Shown: positions 1-10,210 of the stretch, piece by piece
Numbering within the stretch: position 1 is the first letter of the stretch
Layout: each line of letters begins with the position of its first letter
From: Shinisaurus crocodilurus
Lineage: Eukaryota; Chordata; Lepidosauria; Squamata; Shinisauridae
Reading direction: 5' to 3'
Assembly: GCA_021292165.1 (NCBI GenBank)
Contig: CM037879.1
Coordinates: 289,700,272-289,764,271, forward strand
Length of the DNA stretch: 64,000 bases
The notes under the pieces: generated by a model
The model's input: only the letters and a program-made list of their open reading frames with translations
What the model was told of the DNA's origin: nothing
The model's database searches: none
Translations under genes and position numbers: made by a program

Positions 1-210
1 GGGGAAGGGCCTTCTCAGTTGTAGCACCCCATCTATGGAATCAGCTCCCCAAAGAGGTGCACCTGGCGCCTGCCCTCTATTCTTTCAGGCGCCAGGTGAA
101 GACCTTTTTATTATTTGCCCAACGTTTTAATGGTTGATTTTATTCATTTTATTATCGCCACTGTACCTCTGGATTGGATTTATTTAATATGTCTGTGTTT
201 TTATATTATT

Positions 211-243
<33 letters not shown>

Positions 244-340
244 GATGTTTGTGTTTTAGTGTTGCTTTGTTTTGTAAACCGCCCAGGGAGCCTTTTGGCT
301 GATGGGCGGTGAATAAAAACATTAAATAAATAAATAAATA
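1..340 (+). mobile_element. L2-like LINE 3' end
   Basis: A 5'-truncated LINE 3' end. It has the typical decayed coding end, a 3' UTR with 'aaaccgcccagggagcc' and 'gatgggcggt', and a terminal A/T-rich tail (TAAATAAATAAA). The same tail style recurs at 38640-38990, 57950-58070 and 62390-62500. The family assignment to L2 is by recognition of the '...aaccgcccagagagcc...gggcggtataaataaa' ending common in reptile genomes. No intact coding sequence remains. A GTT microsatellite sits inside it. Confidence 0.6.
203..245. repeat. (GTT)n microsatellite
   Basis: About fourteen nearly uninterrupted TTG/GTT units inside the L2-like 3' UTR. It produces the poly-Val and poly-Gln runs of artefactual open frames on the two strands. 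Confidence 0.9.
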
Positions 341-1130
341 GCTGAAGCGTCTCAGAGGGAAGGGAAGGAGTAGCTTCAGGATACCGGGTATCCTGGCCAC
401 TCCAGCCTTCTCCCCGCCCCCTTCTACCCCCTCTCCGGGGTCGCTTTCCTGACCTTGGAGAGCAGCCGGTGCAGTTCTTTCCACGCCAGCTGTGGGGGCC
501 AGGGGAGGTGAGTGGAGCTGGGGATCTGCAAAATCCTCTGGCTCCTCAGACGCTGCCGAGGGGCCCTGGGATCACTCCCTTAATTTTTTTTTTTTTTTTA
601 GCTCTGTCTATTGTAAGCCAGCTAGGGATGGAGGAACCTTTCCCTTCTCCGAATTTTGCAGTGGAGTTCACTGCAATCAAAACATAGGTACAGAAATGCG
701 CATATTAGGGAAACGAATGTTCCAAAATGCATCACATTAGGAAAATGGCTTGCAAAGATGTGTATACAGTATTAGGCAAAAAGGCACACAAAAATACATG
801 TGTTAGGGGAAACGTGCACAAAAATGCCTATGAGTGATGAATTCTCATGCGAACTTGAAAAATACACATTCTCTGAATTCAGGACGAACCAAATTTAAGA
901 TTGGAGAAAATGGAAAACTGGCAGTACAATCCAAGGAGGCTGCCCATAACCCTCCAAACTTGGAGAATTGTGGGCAGCCTATGGAGGGCAGGAGAAGCAC
1001 GGAGGCGAAGGTTTGCTGCCATGTTTCTTCCGCCCTGCAAAACACTGAGATGGCCGATTTCGGCTGCCTACGTCTTTTGTGCCTGCTCACGAGGAGGACA
1101 GGCTGAGGCGCCGCCGGGATAGTGCATATA
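341..1130. other. Unassigned sequence with a decayed A/T-rich repeat
   Basis: No gene recognised. The part from about 640 to 880 has repeated 'acaaaaatgc' and 'attaggg' motifs like those at 37855-37945 and 38215-38345, so it is a fragment of a dispersed repeat. The rest looks unique. Confidence 0.4.
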
Positions 1131-2011
1131 AGACAATGGAACCGACTACCTAGCAGGGATGGGGACTCGGACTCGGGGACTCGACTCGGGAGTCGGACTG
1201 AGTCCCCCCTCTGACTCGACTCGGACTCGAGTCCCAATATTTTTAATGGGACTCGAGACTCGACTCGGGACTCGAGACCAAGGACTCGTGTGTTCCAAAA
1301 TCGTGTTCCTCAAATGCAACATGGATAGGTTTTAGGAAGTACAGCAAGTTTATTTTTTTAAAATCATTTTCCTAAAATGCAACCTTTCAGACATTTTGGG
1401 TTTGGCTGCCTCTGCCTGCCTGTCTGGGGTTCCCAGCCTCCTCTGCCTGCCTGGTCTCTTCTTGACCAGTTCAACAGTTGAATTGTCCAAGACAAAGGCC
1501 TCTGCCTGCCTGCTTTGGGGTTCCCTGCCTCCTCTGCCTGCCTGGTTATTTTGGATTTGTCTGCCTGGTCTGTTCTTGCCAAAATCAGTTGCAGAGTTTT
1601 GAAATAAAAAGGCACACTTGTGCCTAGAATGTATTTAAACCACACATCTGAAGTAGCCTTATTTTGTTGGGGAAAACCCCCATTGATTTTAATAGGGACT
1701 CGTGGAGTCAGCTTTGGGAGTGACTCGTGACTCGTGACTCGTGAGTCCACCATTTTGGACCAAGGACTCGGACTCGGACTTGAGACTCGGGTCCAAAGAC
1801 TCGTGACTCGACTCGTGACTCGAGACCAAGGACTCTTCAACATCCCTGCTACCTAGGGCGGTGGTGGGCTCTCCTCTGGAGGCATTCAAGGTGCGGCTGG
1901 ACAGCCATCTGTCGGGGATGCTTTGACCTGGATTCCTGCATTGAGCAGGGGGTTGGACTCGATGGCCTGGTAGGCCCCTCCCAACTCTACTTTTCTATGA
2001 TTCTATGATTC
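1131..2011 (+). mobile_element. CR1 LINE 3' end, split by a DNA transposon
   Basis: CR1 3' end in two pieces, 1131-1153 and 1857-2011. It carries the recognisable 'gacaatggaacc' and 'ggaggcattcaaggtg' blocks and 'gggggttggactcgatgg', and ends in 'tctatgattctatgattc', the diagnostic CR1 tail. The GACTCG-rich element at 1154-1848 interrupts it, and the two CR1 halves rejoin exactly when one copy of the 8-bp duplication CTACCTAG is removed. Confidence 0.85.
1154..1848 (+). mobile_element. hAT-like non-autonomous DNA transposon, GACTCG family, copy 1
   Basis: Begins CAGGGATG and ends CATCCCTG (terminal inverted repeat of at least 8 bp), flanked by a perfect 8-bp target duplication CTACCTAG at 1146-1153 and 1849-1856. 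Eight-base duplications and CAG...CTG ends are typical of hAT elements. Both subterminal regions are dense arrays of GACTCG/CGAGTC in direct and inverted order. The 400-bp core is A/T-rich with repeated 'cctctgcctgcctg'. No transposase frame was seen, so it must depend on a transposase encoded elsewhere. A second copy lies at 6578-7179 in the opposite orientation. Confidence 0.85.
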
Positions 2012-2735
2012 ATATACTAGCGGGGCCTGTCTCCTCCCCTTCTTGCCCCCTTCCCGCCCCTCCCCACCCACAAAACTCCATTCCCGAGGTCGGAACAGGG
2101 ACTCCGAATTATCCTATGGTTGTCTAGATTCTGTGTAGCGGCCTGGTTATTAAATAGGGTTGCGCCCTGAAAGAAACCGAAATTGCGAGGTTTGTCCTTC
2201 GCTAGTCACGATCTATCTGTGTTTCATTTTATCCTCCGAGGATGCCAGCTAGGATGGACGGCGTGATCATTTGGCAAAAGGTGAGGCTTGTGGTTAAGGA
2301 CGGCTTTGAACTGCGGCTTTTAATTTGGAAGTGTTCTCTCCCAACGGATGACTCTCGCGAACAGCAGAAGGGCGGGGAGTGTCTGTATGTTTTTCTGGTT
2401 GATTAGGGTTTTGACACTGCATGTATTGGAGGAAACAGACAGCCACTTTGAGTTGGAAGGGGAGCGTCTCTCATTATTGCTCTTTTCATCCAAAAGGATC
2501 TGGTACCTGCATGTTTTCCTGTTTCTGTGTGATCAACAGCCATTCCCCCCCCCACACACACACACACATAGAAACACAGCCTCTTCCTGGGCACGTGGCT
2601 TGTAGGAAAAAGTGAATGTGGGATTTGGGGGCATGTAAAAAAAAAGGTGTGAAAAGTTTTGAACGTGTGTGTTGTGGGTGGGTGTGATCTCGTACAAATG
2701 CAGAAAATATAATGTAGCAGGGAGAGTGTGTTGTG
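2012..2735. other. Unassigned sequence
   Basis: No gene or repeat family recognised. An (AC)n tract lies at 2553-2568. Confidence 0.4.
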
Positions 2736-3360
2736 GTGTGTTTTATTTATTTAAATGCTTCTCTGCTGCTTAATATAATAAAATATCTAAGGGGTTCACA
2801 CCCAAAAGCATATGTACAGTATAATACATTATTAAACACTATATAACCAATAAATAAGCAAACATTATAGCAAAGACAACAATAAAAACAGGGCAGCGTG
2901 ATAGTCCATTACAGGCCAGGGAAAGCCAGGCTAAACAAATCGGTGTTTGAAGCTTACCTCAGTTTTTGCCTTTCGAACCACACGCGGGATGGTGTTCCAG
3001 AGGGTGGGTGGGTGGGTGCCACTACCGAGAAGGCCCCCTTATATGCTATGTCCTGGCAATATTGGATTGGTCGCAGAACGACCAATAAGGCCGCCTCTGA
3101 AGATCTCGAGGGTCAAGTGGGTGTAGACTGGGCAAGGCGTTCTGCTGGGGACCCCGGTCCTGAGTCCTTGAGGGCTTTGCATGTCAACAACCGGACCTTG
3201 GAACATGTCTCGGGAGCTAATAGGCAGCCAGTGCAGTTCTTTTAACACAGGTTAATAGGTAGGTGCTCCACTGAGCATCCTAGGTGCTGCATTCTGCACT
3301 AGCTGCAGCTTCCGTGGCGTGGCGTGGCATGTGAGATGGCCACAGATATGTACCTCAAGT
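2736..3360 (-). mobile_element. Old L2-like LINE fragment, antisense
   Basis: Read on the minus strand this is a decayed LINE 3' end with its A/T-rich tail near 2745 ('ttatttatttaaat'). It contains the common reptile LINE phrase around 'aggcagccagtgcagttctttt' and 'ctgcattctgcactagctgcagcttcc'. No intact frame. The family call is tentative. Confidence 0.45.
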
Positions 3361-3872
3361 AAAATTTGGCTAGCATCTTCCATAAAGACAAATTCATGCA
3401 GTGTTGGCTGCAAGTTTTGGAGGCCCCTTGGCCAAGCTGTTCTTGGTGTGCCCACCGCATCCTTGTCCCTGTCACCGTTCCCCTGCCCCCATTCCTTTGC
3501 CCTCTCCCACTGGGCCCAATCCACCCAATGGCGCAAAGAGCACAAGGCAAGCGGAAGAGGAGGCTGCGTTGCCTCGCTCTTGTCTTCCGGGCCCCAGGCT
3601 CAGAGAAGGGTGGCAGACAGGCTGCAAGAGCAAGGAAGAAGAGCAGCAGAAGGGCCAGGAGATTCTGTGGGGGGAGGGGGCGGCGCACTGTGCCCCCTGC
3701 AGAGATATGGGCCTCGGCTAATGCCTGACCCTGAATCCATGAGTGGCTGGCCTCACCCAAGGTTGGCCACATCAGCTCTCCCGGCGATCAACACTGAGCT
3801 TCTAAAGAGAGCGATGCCAAGGAGATTCACCCCCATTCAGAAGTTGCACTCTTTGCTCTTCTGCTGCTTACA

Positions 3873-4036
3873 GATTTCATAGATCACAGAGTTGGGAAGG
3901 AGCCTACAAGGCCATCGAGTCCAGCCCCCTGCTCAATGCAGGAAACCAGAGGAGGGGTCTCCCATCCAAGTCATAACCAGGCCTGACCCTGCTTAGCTTT
4001 CCACGCTCAGACAAGCTGAGCCAGCATGAGCCACAG
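3873..4036 (-). mobile_element. 5S rRNA-derived SINE with CR1 tail
   Basis: On the minus strand the head contains the 5S rRNA internal control region ('gctaagcagggtcaggcctg', then 'acttggatgggagacc'). The tail ('ttggactcgatggccttgta...ctatgatctatga') matches the CR1 3' end seen at 1857-2011. The 5S box A and box C regions are easy to recognise. One of nine copies in the window. Confidence 0.8.
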
Positions 4037-4255
4037 CTTGATCTTGGTTATTTATTTCAATGGTGGACCAGGGCTGCCTGATGTCATCACGAAGCCACTC
4101 TGCGCGCGCTCGACGGCATTCCCGCCTCTATTATTGTTTGCCTTCTTCCGGGGCTTGAACATATAAAAAAGCTGCCTTGCAGACAGTTACCACTGGCCCA
4201 TTTTGTCCAGCGCTGGCCCTACCAGTGGTAGGCCCTACCAGGGCCTACCCTACCA
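4037..4255. other. Unassigned spacer between two SINEs
   Basis: Short stretch without a recognised gene. It contains a small direct repeat of 'ggccctacca' near 4230-4250 next to the SINE start. Confidence 0.3.
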
Positions 4256-4511
4256 GAGCCAGTGTGGCCTAGTGGTGAGAGTGTTGGACTGGGGACTCGG
4301 GGGATCCGGGTTCTAGTCCCCGCTCGGCCATGAAACTCACTGGGTGACTTCGGGCCAGTCACTGACTCTCAGCCTAACCTACCTCACAGGGTTGTTGTTG
4401 TGAGGATAAAATGGAGAGGAGGAGAAGGATTATGTAAGCCGCCTTGGGTTCCTTGCAGGAAAAAAGGCGGGGTATAAATATAATAAATAAATAAATAAAT
4501 AAATAAATAAA
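4256..4511 (+). mobile_element. Sauria-type tRNA-derived SINE
   Basis: Full-length copy. It starts 'gagccagtgtggcctagtgg' (pol III A-box region), has a B-box-like 'gggttctagtcc', and carries the conserved middle ('cactgggtgacttcgggcca'). The 3' part ('taagccgccttgggttcctt', 'aaaggcggggtataaa') is of BovB/RTE type and ends in TAAA repeats. The family is known from squamates, where BovB is thought to mobilise it. Confidence 0.85.
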
Positions 4512-5510
4512 ATTCCATTAGGCAAACAGAGGCAGTCGCTTCCAGCAGCAGATGCGAGGAAGCAGCAGCAGCAGCGGCAAGGTGTTGGAGAAGAGAGCTG
4601 TGTGGGTCACAAGGCGCCCCCTAACCCCTGCGCCCCCCCATTGCCAGCGTTGGGGGGAAATCCAGCTGCCCACCCGGTTGTACACGGGATGGGAGGGGGC
4701 GTCCTCCTGATGTCCTTCTCCACAGGCAGCAAAATGTCTTGGGCCAGCCCGGCCCTGCTGTCTGCAGCCTAGAAGCGGCTTCTCTTCCTTTGAATCTGGT
4801 CACTGCGCGGACAACGCTTGAGTTATGAGGAGCGTGCGCATGGGCTGGCACATACCCCATGTCCCGTCCCTCCGGGAGGTGTTCTTCAAACTAGCAGGGC
4901 TCCTCTCTTTAATTTCATTATATGGCCGGGTACGTGCCGCCCGCCGCTTTGTTGCGGCAGGCATGAGTGCATGAAAGGGGCCCGCGGGATCCACACATGA
5001 ATTTCGTGTGTGTGTGTGTGTGTGTGCGCGCGCGCGAGTGTGCAGGGCGGGGAAGCGCGATTGATTTGCGGCAGCCTCGTCGTCTGCCGAGGCGAATACG
5101 TGGCAATGAGCCAGGTGACAAACGCTCCGAGGCGGCTGAAAGCCTGAAAGAACCCTTTGTATCATCGCTGTAAGCTGAGCACCATTTTTTTTTCTGGGCC
5201 TGTGACAAACTTGTATCAGCCTCTTCCCGCCCGCCCGCCCCCCAATCCCTTACCTGTTTTAGGAAAAGGTGGTGACTCCTATTTTGGTGGGGCTCCTTTT
5301 CCATTACAGGTTTTGCAGCTTTTATTCTGAGCTTCATGGGAGTCTATCCACGGTGCTCCACGGTGGTGAACCTATTTTGGGGGGTGGGGGTGGAGTTCAG
5401 CACCACGGAGGGCTCCCATGAAGCTCCAAATAAAACCTGCAATGGAAAAGGAGCCCCGCCGAAATAGGAGTTGGCAGCCTCCCCTGCGGAGTTGGTTTAT
5501 ATTTTCATAG
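4512..5510. other. Unassigned, partly CpG-rich sequence
   Basis: No gene recognised. It contains a (TG)n/(CG)n tract at 5005-5036. Near 5290-5460 there is an imperfect inverted repeat ('ctcatgggag' ... 'ctcccatgaagctcc', with 'ccattacaggttttgcagct' matched by 'cctgcaatggaaaaggagcc'). Confidence 0.4.
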
Positions 5511-5905
5511 ATTCATAGATTCATAGAGCTGGAAGGGGCCTGCAAGGCCATCGAGTCCAACCCGCTGCTCAGTGCAGGAAACTAGAGGAGGGGTCTCCCA
5601 TCCAAGAGCCAGTAGTGGTGAGAGTGTTGGACTGGGAGTCAGGAGATCTGGGTTCTAATCCCCGCTCGGCCATGAAGCTCACTGGGTGACTTTGGGCCAG
5701 TCACTGACTCTCAGCCTAACCTACCTCACAGGGTTGTTGTTGTGAGGATAAAATGGAGAGGGGGAAGAGGATTATGTAAGCCGCCTTGGGTTCCTTGCAG
5801 GAAAAAAGGCGGGGTATAAATATAATAAATAAATAAATACATAAATAAAAGTAATAACCAGGCCTGACCCTGCTTAGCTTTCCACTGAGCCAGCGTGAGC
5901 CACAG
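5511..5905 (-). mobile_element. 5S-derived SINE split by a Sauria SINE
   Basis: 5S/CR1 chimeric SINE on the minus strand, in pieces 5511-5605 and 5850-5905. The break falls between the 'gggtctcccatccaag' block and 'taaccaggcctgaccctgct', which are contiguous in the uninterrupted copies at 3873 and 8238. The Sauria SINE at 5606-5849 fills the break, so the 5S SINE is older at this locus. Confidence 0.8.
5606..5849 (+). mobile_element. Sauria-type SINE nested in a 5S SINE
   Basis: Same family as 4256-4511, with a small deletion in the A-box region ('agccagtagtggtgag'), an intact B-box-like part and BovB-type 3' end, and a TAAA-rich tail. Confidence 0.8.
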
Positions 5906-6545
5906 TGTTCTTTGACTTCTTCTCAGTCCCTTTGTTTTAAATCCCCCGATATTTCTGGCTGCCCCATTTGTATTTGCAGTCAGACATAGCGCTGTGACAG
6001 GTAGATATATTCATGATCAGTGAGCGAGCTGGCAAGAGCCCTTTGGACACGGCTTCCCGTCCCTACGGCAGTCACCTGGTGGTAGCGATGCCGGAAAAAT
6101 CTGCAGCCGTTTCAAATGAGCTCAGATCTCTAGGACTTCATCCGGCGGGTTCTGCCATGGCCTGCCTTTTTCTGACTTTGCACAGATTCCACAGACTTGT
6201 GGACCAGGGTTTTTTTTTTACTTGGGGGTGGGGTGGATTTGCGCAGCTCCACACGTGCGCTGATGCGTATTAGTGCTGCTGTGCATTAGGGACAGCTGCG
6301 CATGGGCACTAAGGTGTACATTGGTGCGAATGGAATGAAGTTCTTGTACATCCCTTTTTTAAAAAAAAAAAAAAAACTGATTCCATCAATGGGGGGACAA
6401 CGGAATGAAAGACGGCTGACAACAATCCGTGAAACACGGACGGAACGGACTTCACAAAATCCGTACATCCCTACGCTGGCACCCTCCAGGTGTGTCTGCT
6501 GGGAGTTGTGGTCTAACACATCTGAAGGGCACCAGTATGCCTAGG
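5906..6545. other. Unassigned, with one small MITE
   Basis: No gene recognised. At 6477-6537 lies a short palindromic element ('ggcaccctccaggtgtgt' against 'acacatctgaagggcacca') of the CCTTCCCCAACCTGG MITE group. Confidence 0.4.
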
Positions 6546-7308
6546 TACGCCAGTTGCTGGGGAACATGGGCGGGAGGCAGGGATGTTGAAGAGTCCTTGG
6601 TCTCGAGTCACGAGTCGAGTCACGAGTCTTTGGACCCGAGTCTCAAGTCCGAGTCTGAGTCCTTGGTCCAAAATGGTGACTCACGAGTCACGAGTCACGA
6701 GTCACTCCCAAAGCTGACTCCACCAGTCCCTATTAAAATCAATGGGGGTTTTCCCCAACAAAATAAGGCTATTTCAGATGTGTGGTTTAAATAAATTCTA
6801 GGCACAAGTGTGCCTTTTTATTTCAAAACTCTGCAACTGATTTTGGCAAGAACAGACCAGGCAGACAAATCCAAAATAACCAGGCAGGCAGAGGAGGCAG
6901 GGAACCCCAGGCAGGCAGGCAGAGGCAGCCAAACCCAAAATGTCTGAAAGGTTGCATTTTAGGAAAATGATTTAAAAAAAATAAACTTGCTGTACTTCCT
7001 AAAACCTATCCATGTTGCATTTGAGGAACACGATTTTGGAACACAAGTCCTTGGTCTCGAGTCCCGAGTCGAGTCTCGAGTCCCATTAAAAATATTGGGA
7101 CTCGAGTCCGAGTCGAGTCAGAGGGGGGGACTCAGTCCGACTCGCGAGTCGAGTCCCCGAGTCCGAGTCCCCATCCCTGGCGGGAGGGTGCTGCTGCACT
7201 CGTGTCCTGCTTGTGGGATCCCGCGGGCAGCTGGTCGGCTGCTGTGTGAACAGAATACTGGACTGGATGGACCCTGGGCCTGATCCAGCAGGGCTCTTCT
7301 GATGTTCT
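6546..7308 (+). mobile_element. LINE 3'-end repeat ('gatccagcagggctcttctgatgttct' type), split
   Basis: Pieces 6546-6577 and 7188-7308 belong to a dispersed repeat also present at 26255-26405 (+) and 40610-40790 (-). It shares 'gctgctgtgtgaacagaata', 'ctggactggatgg' and 'gatccagcagggctcttct'. It looks like a LINE 3' end of CR1/L2 type; the exact family is unresolved. The hAT-like element at 6578-7179 interrupts it. Confidence 0.6.
6578..7179 (-). mobile_element. hAT-like non-autonomous transposon, GACTCG family, copy 2
   Basis: Ends CAGGGATG...CATCCCTG with a perfect 8-bp target duplication GCGGGAGG at 6570-6577 and 7180-7187. It is inverted relative to copy 1 at 1154-1848 and shorter (602 against 695 bp). 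The GACTCG/CGAGTC arrays at both ends and the A/T-rich core ('tgtggtttaaata', 'gaggaacacgattttggaac') align with copy 1. No coding capacity. Confidence 0.85.
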
Positions 7309-7365
7309 GCTGTCGTTAGGTGGGTGGAGGCCGCCCCGGGACACCGTGTGCCGTGCCTTCTATGC

Positions 7366-7430
7366 CAGTGTTCTCCGACCTTGGGTCCCCAGATGTTTTT
7401 GGCCTACAACTCCCAGCATGCCCCAGCCAG
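7366..7430 (+). mobile_element. CAGTGTTCTCC palindromic MITE, single arm
   Basis: One arm of the palindromic family described at 15757-15891, from 'cagtgttctccgacc' to 'gccccagccagcgc'. The inverted partner arm is missing, so no target duplication can be read. Confidence 0.75.
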
Positions 7431-7459
7431 CGCTGGGGTCAGTGGGTCCAACCGGGCGG

Positions 7460-7587
7460 GCGTGAGCAACTTGTGGCCCTCCAGGTGTTGTTGGACTGCC
7501 GCCCCCCATCATCTCTCATCGTTGGCTCTGCTGGCGAGGGCTGATGATGGGAATTGCAGTCCAACATGCTCTCCACCCCTGCCGTAG
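7460..7587. mobile_element. Palindromic MITE, 'gcaacttgtggccctccag' family
   Basis: An imperfect palindrome: the left part has 'gagcaacttgtggccctcca', the right has 'gggaattgcagtccaacat'. A related copy lies at 19856-19998. hAT-like by resemblance; the flanks were not resolved. Confidence 0.5.
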
Positions 7588-8237
7588 GGATTGGGTCAAG
7601 AATATCTCAGAAGATGGTACAAGGTCGGGACAACCCCAACTATATAGATGGGAAATAAGTTAGCATAAACGGCCTCAGGCACTATCCTAAGTGTCAGCTC
7701 CATTATTTATTTTTTTCTTTGTGGGAATGCACTTGCGGCTCAGGCTGGCCCGCTGAGCCCTGGCACCCCGTCCTGAGCTCTGGCACCCCATCCTCTCCCC
7801 ATAACTGGGCTCAGGGCTACCTGGCATCAAGGGTAGGTGTGGTCAGGCACCTGTTTACCTGCCTCTCGCCCTGGCCTGGGTAACAGTGGTGGTGGTGAGG
7901 AGGAGGAGGAGGAGGAGGAGGAGGAAGAGGAGGAGGAGCAGGAGATGCCGCGGCCCGCTTGCCCACTGGCTCTCAGCCTGTCCGGCAAGCGAGTGGCAGC
8001 CCTGGTTGGAAAGAGGAGCAGGAGACAATGTCGGTGAGGAGGCAGGCAGACGCGTTTTCTCAGGACCACAGGCGTCCTTCCTTTCGTTACACTGGGAGGG
8101 ACAATGCCTCGAACAGCTGCGTGACAGGCAGAAATCCACAGGTGAAGCGTTCCATATCTCTGCATCTTCGTCCTAGTGATTTCTGTCATATGGCTGATAG
8201 CCGAGCGAGAGGGGGAAAGGTCAGGGTGGTGTTTATA
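7588..8237. repeat. Low-copy repeat with a GGT/GAG microsatellite
   Basis: No gene recognised. A GGT then GAG array at 7886-7939 gives poly-Glu, poly-Arg and poly-Ser artefactual frames. The surrounding text ('acctgcctctcgccctggcc', 'agatgccg', 'ctggctctc') resembles, in inverted orientation, the stretch at 22195-22460, which holds a (TCC)n array. So these are two copies of one dispersed repeat. Confidence 0.5.
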
Positions 8238-8403
8238 GATTTCATAGATCATCGAGTCGGGAGGGGCCTACAACAAGGCCATCGAGTCCGACCCCCTGCT
8301 CAGTGCAGGAAACTAGAGGAGGGGTCTCCCATCCAAGTCATCACCAGGCCTGACCCTGCTTAGCTTTCCACGCTCAGACAAGCTGAGCCAGCGTGAGCCA
8401 CAG
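8238..8403 (-). mobile_element. 5S rRNA-derived SINE with CR1 tail
   Basis: Minus-strand copy with the 5S-like control region and CR1-like tail. It is uninterrupted and is a good reference for the two halves at 5511-5905. Confidence 0.8.
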
Positions 8404-8916
8404 GCCTCTTTAGATCCATAAGCCATAAGGACTCTGCCATCATAGGAGGCAGCGGGGGGGGGGGGGGGGGAGAACACCCCTATATTTCTTTGCTCCTTCA
8501 AGTATTTGGCTCCCATTGCTGATTGGCCGTTCTGTCAGCCTTCTGATTGGCTGGTATAACCCTACATAAACTTCCCCTCCAAGAAGTCAGCCTCAGTCTT
8601 GGCTATTCTCTCTCGGTGATGTACCGTTTTTGTCCATCCGTACACCACTGCCAGATCGCGGAGCTAGTTTCCTGGTGTCTAATCGCATTAATCCAGCCAC
8701 AAAAGAATAACAAACAAAGGCAGCAGGACGTCGGGCCGTGGCAGAGCCTCTGCTGCCCCCCACCCCGCACCGGGCGGGCTAAAAATAAAGACGGGAGGAA
8801 TGAGAGTGCTTCGCTTTTGGCCCGCAGGCTGAAAGCATCTCTAGAAAGGAAAGTCGGGATGGGTGTTGCATGTCTAACCATGACGGCTGCTCTCAGAACG
8901 TTTTGTGCAGTGATGT
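8404..8916. other. Unassigned; contains a G-tract and paired inverted CCAAT motifs
   Basis: No gene recognised. A G-tract of about 19 lies at 8453-8471. At 8521-8552 two ATTGG motifs (inverted CCAAT) sit about 25 bases apart. This resembles a promoter, but no convincing first exon follows. Confidence 0.3.
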
Positions 8917-9257
8917 CAGCCTTCCCCAACCTGGTGGACTACATTTCCCACAATCCCCAGCCAGCACGGCCAGCCTTCCCCCGACCGGATGCACTCTGGG
9001 TGTTTTGGACTGCGATTCCCATCAACCTCATCCAGCACAGTTCAGCCTTCTCCAACACGGTGCCCTCCAGATGTATCAGACCACAACTTCCATCATCCCC
9101 CGCCAGCACAGCCAGCCTTCCCCCAACCTGATGCACTTTGGATGTGTTGGACTGCAACCCCCATCATCCCCAGCCAGCATGCCCATTGCTGTGTTGGCTG
9201 GGGATGATGGAAGTTGTGGTCTGACACATCTGGAAGGCGCCATGTTGGGGAAGGCTG
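8917..9257. mobile_element. Arm-multiplied palindromic MITE, CAGCCTTCCCC family
   Basis: Four direct copies of one arm start near 8917, 8971, 9043 and 9113, each beginning 'cagccttc' and continuing to 'ccagca'. They are followed by one inverted arm (about 9195-9257, ending 'ggggaaggctg'). Single palindromes of this family occur at 20436, 30378, 39906, 47783, 50705, 52742 and 58130. The topology, several direct arms and one inverted arm, matches 53212-53515, which belongs to a different MITE family. No clear target duplication was found. Confidence 0.75.
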
Positions 9258-9267
9258 CTGCTGTAGG

Positions 9268-10060
9268 CCCTCTAGAAATAAATAAATAAATAAATAAATA
9301 AACAATATCAATAATATTAACATTTATAATCATATTAATAATATTAACCAACCAGTCCTGCCGTGCAACACAAGATTGTTGGGAAACAAGAGCTCTGAAA
9401 CCACCATCGTGTCTCCAAAATTCTTTTCTGTCTCAGCCACTGAAAGGGAAGGTGGAATTGGCCGACTGGGGCGTCTCGCTTGCCCGTGCTTTGTGACTCA
9501 CGACGGGGCTTGTCTCTGTTTGCTTAACCGACTGCTAGGCTGAGCCTGTTCTCCTCCGCCTTTCCCTCAAAGATTGCACTGTGTGATTCAGCAAACAGGA
9601 ACTGACCCCCCCACTCCACTCCTTTTGGGAAGCAATTTCCTGGTAGAGCAAGGACCAGAAACACTGACGGGGTTCGCACGGACGACAACTAACCAGCTGG
9701 TTGTCGTGTCATGCAAACCCAGCATGGGTTACCCAGCTTGGGCAGGTTCCCCCCCCCCCAAACTACCCACGATAAGAACCCGTGGACTGTTGTAGGGTTT
9801 GTTTTCCCCACGGTGGGTTCTTGTGTTGCCAGAACCCATAATCTGTCAGGGGCCACATACCGTAGGGTGTCCTTTTGTGTGTGTGCAGAGGACAGTCCTC
9901 TATTTGAAGGGCTGCCTGAGTGAGGACCGTCCTCAGTTTGAAGACGTCCTCCATTTGAAGATCTGTCTCGTCCAGTTCTAAGAACTGTTGCCCATCAACA
10001 GCTCACACCTGCACAGGTAGACAACCGCAGGCCACCTGGTCACAGTCTGGTGAGATGCAC
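9268..10060. other. Mixed repeat stretch without a gene
   Basis: Includes a TAAA/TAAT tract (9270-9345). At about 9668-9850 there is a decayed copy of the 'cacgacaacc'/'ggttgtcgtg' palindromic family, then the start of the 'aggacagtcctc' repeat near 9885. Confidence 0.4.
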
Positions 10061-10210
10061 GGTGTTTCTATTTAAATTCCAGTAATTATTGCTAAACTGG
10101 CATGTACACATTTATTGAACTACATTTCTATACTGCCCAATAGTTCACACGACATTAACATGGGCAAATTTTACGCAAAGCACTGTCCCCTTTTTGTTCT
10201 CTTTTTCTGG
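9885..10210 (+). mobile_element. 'aggacagtcctctatttgaag' dispersed repeat
   Basis: A dispersed element seen also at about 15340-15745, 19630-19860, 21395-22070, 30900-31240, 46256-46768 and 51355-51725. The complete-looking copy at 46256-46768 has inverted ends near 'gccatgtgtcctctttt'. No coding capacity. Probably a DNA-transposon-derived repeat; its class is not proven. Confidence 0.5.
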
